Positions 55,501-64,000 of a DNA stretch of 64,000 nt are shown piece after piece. Source of the DNA: Seminavis robusta (taxonomy: Eukaryota > Bacillariophyta > Bacillariophyceae > Naviculales > Naviculaceae); assembly GCA_903772945.1 (NCBI GenBank), contig CAICTM010000094.1, positions 58,740 to 122,739 of the forward strand. Direction: 5' to 3'. The notes under the pieces were generated by a model. The model was not told where the DNA came from. It saw only the letters and a list, made by a program, of their open reading frames with translations, and made no database searches. Each line of letters starts with the position of its first letter. The first letter of the stretch is position 1. The translations under genes were made by a program, and so were the position numbers.

Positions 55501-57229
55501 GAGGATCTTGGTCCATTCACCTTTCATGGTCCCAGTTCCAGTCAGTGCGTAGACAATCGCCACGAAATATGGATGCTTCTCTAACACATCACGAAGCCAC
55601 TGCTATGCTTTCAATCTTTCAATGGAAACTCGGATAGACTAGACTGGCTGCTACCATATCTACCACGGGCGAGTTCCTTACGCTGCTCCAAGGGATGCTA
55701 TTTGCTCCTCCGACATGTCAATTCGACCCACCACTCGATCGTACCATACCTTGGCCAATGACAACGGTCGGCCATCAATGATCAGCTCCATTTTGATTCT
55801 TTGATGTTGACACCTTGCCGAAGCAAGAAGGTCTTCGGCTGGTCCAAGTCATTGAAATTGTCTTTCAAAACAAAGATCGCAATCAGCAAAAGGGAAGGGA
55901 CTCGCTGCTCAACATCTATATGAACTGCATTAGTCCACGAGCTGGAGATGGTCAAGAAGTATTTTGAATTGGTGGTGGAAGAAGAACGAGGATCCATCCT
56001 CCAACCATCCCAAAAGCGAAAGAGCTATGAACAGATACATCTGGATTGGACGACCCTGGGTCAGTCTTGTGCACAGGTTGTGACGGACCACCGTGAAAGG
56101 AACAATGAGATTGCCATCACCGGATCACGAGTTTGATATTGTTGTTTGTCATGGCAAATGAAGGGAACGAGACTGTAATGATACTACGGCTCGACCGGCA
56201 GAAGGGCTCCATTGAATCTCTCATTGTTGTGGGAAAGAAGCAACCACCAAGATGATTGCCACTAGCCAGCTGCGACCCGACATGAACAGGTTTCTTTGGC
56301 TACCCTGACAAGATGCTAGATGAACGGGTTCCATTGATCGATACTTGGCCAAGCTAGTCGTGGGCCCATGGCCTGGCTACATGGTGATTTGCGATCTGAT
56401 ACACCATGTGAAAACATGCTTGAGCATGCCTGAAGTGTCCAAGGTTGTCTGCATGTTTTCAAGATACTCCATGATTCCGCCACTCTCCCGCTTTCGATTG
56501 GTTGCGGCCTCAGCCTCCTCCTGAACCTTGACTACAATACAAGATCGGTGTTTTCCATGAATCAGTTTTGTTGTGTCGGAGAACAATGTGCAGGAGAGGA
56601 ACAGATCGTGTGCTTTGCTACTCGATGTGATGGATGTGCTCCACCAAGGTTTTCAACGATACACTTGTGTAAGCCTGTGAATCGGCTTTATTGATTTTAA
56701 GAATGCTACTACAAATAATGAATTGATGTCACCAAAAGATTTAGGAGTAATCCAGCCACATGCCTAGCAGAAAAGGGCTCAACTGACGTCTGATGACGTC
56801 CAGCTTCCGAATCGAATCAACCAGAATAGCCATCAAGATGGATTTGTTCGTTGTTTCGATACCTCAAAAAGATGATGTTACCTCTCCTCTTCACAGCGGC
56901 TACTGTACCGTACTCCTTTTGAAGAAGTCTCCACCATGACATACAGTACTTCTCTTGATTGGATAACGTAGTCTGGAAACAGCGGCAGCGGTAGCGAGAT
57001 TCTTCCGTTCAAAGACTGAGTCACTCCTTCTTCTTCCGTTCGACGTATCTTCAACGGCGGGACACCTCCTTTCTCTTTAAAAGGGCGGCATGACATGGCA
57101 TGACACGAAGCCGCTGCTATGATTTCAATGAAAACAACTCGGATATCTACCCGTACCGTAGGAGAGTGATTGGATGGAGCCTCCAACGAATGATCAATCG
57201 ACCGTTGCTCGTCCCTTTGTTGGCGGCCG
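55501..57229. other. Intergenic, scattered repeats, no gene seen
   Basis: CACGAAGCCACTGCTATGCTTTCAAT near 55590 recurs as CACGAAGCCGCTGCTATGATTTCAAT near 57104. A minus-strand frame near 55790-55680 begins MELIIDGRPLSLAKVWYDRV but is only about 40 codons long and has no partner exon. The rest holds no recognisable frame. Confidence 0.45.
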
Positions 57230-57800
57230 TTTCATTCAATTCTAAACTTTTTTGAAACCATGGCGACGTTTCTGAGGTTTGATTTGCAAAATGAAAATGA
57301 AACGAACGCAACGAAAAACCTTGCCTCAAGCAAGCTTTTTCTCTCTCAGCACAACACAACAACTCCTTCTGTCTTATTCGAAGACATGCATGACGATGAC
57401 AATGATGGTATTGAGAGTCCCACGTTCACGTGCCTCGAGATGTGCGTCTACGGGCGGACCCTCGCGCGGACCGCTGTGTGGTTGAACGGATCCAGAGTCA
57501 TCTTGCGGTGGTTCCTGTTGTGGGTTGGTTCGTCCTCGTGCAAAGGTAAGTCGATGTGTTCCTGTCTTTTGTGCCATTGCTTTTTCACGGTCATCGACCG
57601 TTGTCGCCTCATCTCCTTTGGTTCCCAACGTAGGTCTGCTCAATGTTGACAATGGCGCCGTGGCCGTTCCTCTTCCAGTCCTTTGTTGGGGTGGTTCGTC
57701 CTCGTGAAGGCAACAAACAGGTACGGTCCGCTAGCGCATGGCGTGCATGCATGACATTAGTAGTTCTTTGCTCCTTGCGAGTCAACATAAACGGCGTTGG
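57230..57800. repeat. Dispersed non-coding repeat module, copy 2
   Basis: Related to 16690-17130 and 18270-18400 on the same strand, in the same order (CATGACGATGACAATGATGG; CATCTTGCGGTGGTTCCTG; CTCATCTCCTTTGGTTCCCA; GGTACGGTCCGCTAGCG; AGTTCTTTGCTCCTTGCGAG). A partial third copy follows at 59020-59370. Frames are not conserved. Confidence 0.68.
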
Positions 57801-58065
57801 AAGTGGCGGGGGACAGAAACTTTACAAAGCCTTCCTTCATCACTTCACTGAACCAAAGTGACATGCATGCATGCATGCGCCTTGCTTTTGCTTTTGTTCT
57901 CAGCTCAAGTCTAACCGCTTTCTTGTTCCATTCTGCCTTTTCTTTTCTTTTCTTTTCTTTTCTTCTTAGAGACAAACAAGACGGGAAGAAGATACTTGGG
58001 TGAAGCAACCGTTGATCTCCATTCTGTTCCCCGCCAACTCCGCTTTCCAACCACCCGGTAGCTGA

Positions 58066-58644
58066 ATGCCAACAGATGCTTCTAGTCCAACCCAACCTGC
58101 CACTGTTGATGTATCGGCCACTCTTGGTCAGCAACCAATCGCCACAGCTTCTTCCAGTCCAACCAACCTGCCATATCAGCCACTCTTGGTAGCCACCTCC
58201 TACAAAACCGAAGCGGAAGCCGCCTCCACCTGCCTCTTTGAACGGCGTCGCCTCCTCCAAGTGGCAACCCAAGACCTCTTCATCCGCCTCATCGTTCCGT
58301 CGCGGGCAATCGAAGATGTAATTCCTCTGCCGAATATTCCTTCCTCCAACGTTGCCAGTGGAGCCAGTGGAAAAATTACTGCGTTTGTACGGAAGCTGAC
58401 TTCCTTTGCTGTAACCACGCCCACCCGCTTTCCTGCGAACACCACCACGGGACGTGCCGTTGGTATCTCTAGAAGGCGCCGTCGGCTACGTGGTTTTACT
58501 TTGCTTGAATCAAAATCTCCACCATCCCCTGGTCTGACACCCCTTCCAACAGAGCTACCCACACCACCACCAAGTGGAGCTACCTACAGATCCTCTTCTT
58601 CTTCCTGGGGTGGCATGTCAGCGCTGTGCTCTGTTGGGGTGTAG
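58066..58644 (+). CDS. Hypothetical open frame, unsure
   Basis: A 192-codon frame from ATG 58066, Ser/Thr/Pro-rich with a basic RRRRRLRG stretch near residue 137. No recognised domain; it lies in repeat-rich DNA and its opening words (QPATVDVSATLGQQPIATAS) recur in part near 59220-59270, so it may be only repeat sequence. Confidence 0.2.
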   Translation: MPTDASSPTQPATVDVSATLGQQPIATASSSPTNLPYQPLLVATSYKTEAEAASTCLFERRRLLQVATQDLFIRLIVPSRAIEDVIPLPNIPSSNVASGASGKITAFVRKLTSFAVTTPTRFPANTTTGRAVGISRRRRRLRGFTLLESKSPPSPGLTPLPTELPTPPPSGATYRSSSSSWGGMSALCSVGV

Positions 58645-59676
58645 CTGATTATGCAAGAGCAGCAACAGTCCGAACTCAAATTGTTCAGGTAGGGTACAAT
58701 AGTGTCAGCATGCATGCATCAAACCCTTCTACAGCTCCACCAACCAATCACCGGTGCTACACCAAACCTGCTGGCAGCTTCACCGTCACGTCTCCTGGCA
58801 AGCGACCCTGGCAGAAGCACAATTACAACGGTCCTCCCTCGGACTTTGTTTCACCCTGCAAGCCGCACCCACACAGAAAAGCACGTCGAGCTTGCTACTA
58901 GCCTACAACATCCCCATCAGTCACAAGACCCCCAAAAATCCTCTTCTCTCCAAAAGAGACGCCAACGTCAACGTCTATCCAGCAAGTTAGCGCGAAGAGC
59001 AGCAACAGTCTGAACTCCAATGTGTTCCTGTCTTTTGTGTCAATTGCTTCACGGTCGTCGACCGTTGCCGCCTCATCTCTTTTAGTTTCCAACCTAGGCC
59101 TTGACAATGGTTGACAATGGTGGTTCGTCCTCGTGCAAGGCAACGGTCGGTTCATCATCCAGTCTCATCAACAGCAAACAGGTACGGTCCGCTAGCGAAG
59201 GGCATGACGATGGCACTGTTGATGTATCGTCCACTCTTTGGCCAGCAACCAACCGCCACAGCTTCTTCTAGTCCATCGTCTTGCGGTGGTTCATCCTCGA
59301 GCAAGGCAATGGTCAGTTCCTCATCCAGTCATGTTCTCATCAACAAACATCCAGGTACGGTCCACTAGTGAACCAGCATGCAAAAGCATGTCACCAGAGT
59401 TCGGAGTTCACTTGAACCTTGAGAAGGGATCGGGGTCTGTTTTCCGAGGCTGTTCCTCTACCCCTTCGCTGAATGAAGGTGGCATGCATGCTTTACATTA
59501 GGAACACAGGAAGATATCAACGCAGCCAACCAATCAACCAAACCACAACCAAACAACCAAACACAAACCAAACCAACCAAACCAACAGCACCAACCAATG
59601 AGCCCAAGGCCAACGGACAAACTGCGACCAACCACCCATGCATGCATGCAAGGTTCATGCATGCATGCAACACCAA
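58645..59676. repeat. Repeat modules leading into the satellite
   Basis: Holds a third partial copy of the dispersed module (59020-59370, including GGTACGGTCCGCTAGCG at about 59180 and GGTACGGTCCACTAGTG at about 59352), an ACCAAACC-rich run at 59530-59600, and ATGCATGC tracts (59636-59670; also 57862-57880). Confidence 0.6.
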
Positions 59677-62600
59677 CAATCATCCTACCGGTACACACAA
59701 GACCTTGGCTCGAGTTCCCACCTACCAACCTCGCCCTCACTTCACCAACCAAATTGGCGTGCCTTGCTTCCCGTGATCTCATGCCAGAACCATAGACCAC
59801 AGTCTCATCCTCATTTTTTATCTGAGCAGAGCAATGCTGGTCGCTTGATGGTCCCTGTGCTGCTCACTGTCGCTTGGTGGTTCCTTCCTTCCCATAATGT
59901 CATGCCAGAATCCTCATTGCCAACCAACCCCTACAGTCAGCCCACCAACAATATCATCCTACCGGTACACACAGACCTTGGCTCGAGTTCCCACCTACAA
60001 CCCTACGCCCTCAGCTTACCAACCAAATTGGCGGTCCTTGCTTCCCGTGATCTATGCCAGAACGTAGACAACAGCTCATCCTCATTTTTATTATCTTGAG
60101 CAGAGCAATGCTGGTCGCTTGATGGTCCCCTGTGCTGCTCACTGTCTCTTGGTGGTTCCTTCCTTCCCATATATGTCATGCGAAATCCTCATTGCCAACC
60201 AAACCCCTACAGTCAGCCCACACCAACAAATCATCCTACCGGTACACACAGACCTGGCTCGAGTTCCCCACCACCCTATCGCCCTCGCTTCACAACCAAA
60301 TTGGCGTGCCTTGCTTCCCGTGATCTCATGCCAGAACCGTAGACCACAGTCTCATCCTCATTTTTATATCTGAGCAGAGCAATGCTGTCGCTTGATGTCC
60401 CTGTGCTGTCACTGTTCTTGGTGGTTCCTTCCTTCCCATAATGTCATGCCAGAATCCTCATTGCCAACCAAACCCCTACAGTCAGCCCCACCAACAAATC
60501 ATCCTACCGGTACACACAGACCTTGGCTCGAGCTCCACCTACCACCCTACGCCCTCAGCTTCACCAACCAAATTGGCGGTGCCTTGCTTCCCGTGATCTA
60601 CATGCCAGAACCGTAGACCACAGTCTCATCCTCATTTTTATATCTGAGCAGAGCAATGCTGTCCTTGATGGTCCCCTGTGCTGTCTCACTGTCTCTTGGT
60701 GGTTCCTTCCTTCCCATAATGTCATGCCAGAATCCTCATTGCCAACCAAACCCCTACAGTCAGCCCCACCAACAAATCATCCTACGGTACACACAGACCT
60801 TGGCTCGAGCTCCCACCTACCAACCCCCCTCAGCTTCACCAACCAAATTGGCGGTGCTTGCTTCCCGTGATCTCATGCCAGAACGTAGACCACAGTCTCA
60901 TCCTCATTTTTATATCTGAGCAGAGAATGCTGGTCGCTTGATGTGTCCCCTGTGCTGCACTGTCCTTGGTGGTTCCTTCCTTCCCATAATGTCATGCCAA
61001 GAATCCTCATTGCCAACCAAACCCCTACAGTCAGCCCCACCAAAAATCATCCTACCGGTACACACAGACTTGGCTCGAGCTCCCACCTACCAACCCTACG
61101 CCCTCAGCTTCACCAACCAAATTGGCGGTGCCTTGCTTCCCGTGATCCATGCCAGAACCTAGACCACAGTCTCATCCTCATTTTATATCTGAGCAGAGCA
61201 ATGCTGGTCGCTTGATGGTCCCTGTGCTGCTCACTGTCTCTTGGTGGTTCCTTCCTTCCCATAATGTCATGCCAGAACCTCCCATTGCCAACCAAACCCC
61301 TACAGTCAGCCCCACCAACATCAATCCTACCGGTACACACAGACCTTGCTCGAGTTCCCACCTACAACCCTCGCCCTCAGCTTACACCAACCAAATTGGC
61401 GGTGCTTGCTTCCTTGATCTCATGCCAGAACCTTAGACACAGTCTCATCCTCATTTTTATATCTGAGCAGAGCAATGCTGGTTGCTTGATGGTCCCTGTG
61501 CTGCTCACTGTCCTTGGTGGTTCCTTCCTTCCCATAATGTCATGCCAATCCTCATTGACCACAACCCCTACAGTCAGCCCCACACACAAATCATCCTACC
61601 GGTACAAGACCTTGCTCGAGTCCCACCTACCACCCTACGCCCTCAGCTTACCAACCAATTGGCGGTGCCTTGCTTCCCGTGATCATGCCAGAACCGTAGA
61701 CCACGTCTCATCCTCATTTTTTTATCTGAGCAGAGCATGCTGGTCGCTTGATGGTCCCCTGTGCTGCTCACTGTCCTTGGTGTTCCTTCCTTCCCAAATG
61801 TCATGCCAGAATCCTAATTGCCAACCAAACCCCTAAGTCAGCCCCACAAACAAATCATCCTACCGACACACACAGACCTTGGCTCAAGCTCCCACCTACC
61901 AACCTACGCCCTCAGCTTCACCAACAAATTGGCGGTGCCTTGTTTCCCGTGATCTCATGCCAAACCGTAACCACAGTCTCATCCTCATTTTATATCTGAG
62001 CAGAGAATGCTGGTCCTTGATGTCCCCTGTGCTGCTCACTTCTCTTGGTGGTTCCTTCTTCCATAATGTCATGCCAGAACCTCATTGCCAACCAAACCCC
62101 TACAGTCGCCCCACCAACAAATCATCTACCGGTACACCAGACCTTGGCTCGAGTTCCCACCTACCAACCCTACGCCCTCAGCTTCACCAACCAAATTGGG
62201 TGCCTTGCTTCCCGTGATCTCATGCCAGAACCGTAGACCACAGTCTCATCCTCATTTTTATATCTGAGCAGAGCAATGCTGGTCTTGATGGTCCCCTGTG
62301 CTGCTCACTGTCTTGGTGGTTCCTTCCTTCCCATAATGTCATGCCAGAATTCATTGCCAACCAAACCCCTAACAGCCCACCAACAAATCATCCTACCGGT
62401 ACACACAGACCTTGGCTCGAGTCCCACCCTACCAACCCTCCCCTCAGCTTCACCAACCAAATTGGCGGTGCCTTGCTTCCCGTGATCTCATCCAGAACCT
62501 TAGACCACGTCTCATCCTCATTTTTATCTGAGCAGAGCAATGCTGGTCGCTTGATGGGCTGTGCTGCTCACTCTCTTGTGGTTCCTTCCTCCCATAATGT

Positions 62601-64000
62601 CATGCCAGATCCCTCATTGCCAACCAAACCCCTACAGTCAGCCCCACCAACAAATCATCCTACCGGTACACACAGACCTTGGCTCGAGTTTCACCTACCA
62701 ACCCTACGCCCTCAGCTTCACCAACCAAATTGGCGGTGCTTGCTTCCCGTGATGCCATGCCAGAACCGTAGACCACAGTTCTCATCCATTTTTATATCTG
62801 AGCAGAGATTGCTGGTCGCTTGATGTCCCCTGTTGCTGCTCACTGTCCCTTGTGGTTCTTCCTTCCCAAAATGTCATGCCAGAATCCTCATTCCAACCAA
62901 ACCCCTACAGTCAGCCCCACCAACAAATCATCTACCGGTACACACAGACCTTGGCTCGAGTCCCACCTACAACCACCCCTCGCTAGCTTACACCAAATTG
63001 GCACCGCCCTATGGTCTGCTTCCGGACTTAGAACCGACAAGTCACACATCTCATTTTTTATATCTGAGCAGAGCAATGCTGGTCGCTTGATGTCCCAGTC
63101 TGCTCACTGTCGCTTGGTGGTTCCTTCCTTACCTAATGTCATGCCAGAATCCATTGCCAACCAAACCCTACAGTCAGCCCCACCAACAAAATCATCCTAC
63201 CGGTACACACAAGACCTTGCTCGAGCTTCCCACCTACCAACCCTACGCCCTCAGCTTCACCAACCAAATTGGCGGTGCTTGCTTCCCGTGATCTCCATGC
63301 CAGAACCGTAGACACAGTCTCATCCTCATTTTTATATCTGAGCAGAGCAATGCTGGTCGCTTGATGGTCCCCTGTTGCTGTCACTGTTCTTGGTGGTTCC
63401 TTCCTTCCCATAATGTCATGCCAGAATCCTACATTGCCAACCAAACCCCTACAGTCAGCCCCACCAACAAATCATCCTACCGGTACACAAGACCTTGGCT
63501 CGAGTCCACCTACAACCCTACGCTCAGCTTCACCAATCCAAATTGGCGGTGCCTTGTTCCCGTATCTCATGCCAGAACCGTAGACCACAGTCTCATCATT
63601 TTTATATCTGAGCAGAGATGCTGGTCGCTTGATGATCCCCTGTGCTGTCACTGTCGCTTGTGTTTCCTTCCTTCCATAATGTCATGCCAGAATCTTCATT
63701 GCGCAACCAAACCCTACAGTCGCCGCCCACCAACAAATCATCCTACCGTACACACAGACCTTGGCTCGAGTTCCCACCTACCAACCTCACGCTCAGCTTC
63801 ACCAACCAAATTGGCGGTGCCTTGCTTCCCGTATCTCATGCCAGAACGTAGACCACATCTCTATCCTCATTTTTATATCTAAGCAGAGCAATGCTGGTCG
63901 TTTGATGGTCCCTGTGCTGCTCACTGTCCTTGTTGGTTCCTTCCTTCCCATAATGTCATGCCAGAATCCTCATTGCCCACCAAACCCCTACATTCAGCCC
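59677..64000. repeat. Tandem satellite, period about 270 bp, at least 15 units
   Basis: The landmark CATCCTACCGGTACACAC recurs at about 59681, 59955, 60232, 60500, 60778, 61048, 61324, 61592, 61856, 62123, 62389, 62656, 62929, 63193, 63473 and 63739, spacing 264-280 bp (mean about 271). Each unit also holds CTCGAGxTCCCACCTACCA, CAAATTGGCGGTGCCTTGCT, TATCTGAGCAGAGCAATGCT and TTCCTTCCTTCCCATAATGT in the same order. It continues past the window edge. Units differ mostly by loss of single bases, often in doubled letters. The many Pro/Ser/Thr-rich frames it opens are not called as genes. Confidence 0.93.

Noticed and set aside
59638-63882. Numerous Pro/Ser/Thr-rich frames of 60-190 codons with a common HPHFISEQSNAG word
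   Set aside because: They are the satellite unit read through, with frames changing at each single-base loss; no start signal or domain.

Overview
This is nuclear DNA of a eukaryotic microalga, most likely a pennate diatom; a raphid benthic species such as Seminavis robusta is my guess from memory of similar sequence, not a result. The evidence is small GT-AG introns (about 70-126 bp) in otherwise compact genes, two heat-shock-factor (HSF) genes of the kind expanded in diatoms, a large membrane-anchored leucine-rich-repeat protein with no kinase domain, no operon structure, and intergenic DNA full of short palindromes (GCTAGC, GGTACC, ACCGGT). I recognised no rRNA, tRNA, CRISPR or bacterial-type feature.

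Layout. 0-5.2 kb: a foldback palindrome at the very edge, a U-box-less member of a protein family (709-2778, minus), and an intact secreted protein with a hedgehog-type Hint domain (3825-5057, minus). 5.57-10.42 kb: a complete piggyBac-type transposon with TTAA target duplications, terminal and subterminal repeats, a transposase gene broken by a nested 424-bp insertion, and a convergent accessory gene. 10.6-11.06 kb: a foldback MITE-like element. 11.2-13.1 kb: two decayed Hint-gene copies. 13.6-16.06 kb: a U-box-bearing paralogue of the first gene. 16.7-18.4 kb: a non-coding repeat module and G/T-rich minisatellite. 20.4-32 kb: an HSF, a decayed retroelement 3' end, a PhyH-like dioxygenase, a membrane-anchored J-domain protein, a kinase-like fragment, a frameshifted PAP2 phosphatase and a FlaR-like P-loop kinase. 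32.9-37.3 kb: a large zinc-finger/DDE-like transposase-type gene with a tail-to-tail partner. 38.6-39.6 kb: a second HSF. 42.4-44.2 kb: a secreted M12-like metallopeptidase. 45.9-47.3 kb: a two-exon protein with 2-oxoglutarate-oxygenase-like residues. 48-55.5 kb: related repeat blocks in opposite orientation around the LRR gene. 55.5-64 kb: dispersed repeat modules ending in a tandem satellite of about 270 bp period that runs off the window.

The window mixes single-copy genes with mobile and repeat DNA. The genes do not form one pathway. Related copies recur (two U-box-family genes, three Hint genes, two HSFs), which points to local duplication followed by decay. The best candidates for undescribed biology are the convergent accessory gene of the piggyBac element, a similar tail-to-tail gene beside the second transposase-type gene, the hedgehog-like Hint protein, and the 2OG-oxygenase-like protein.
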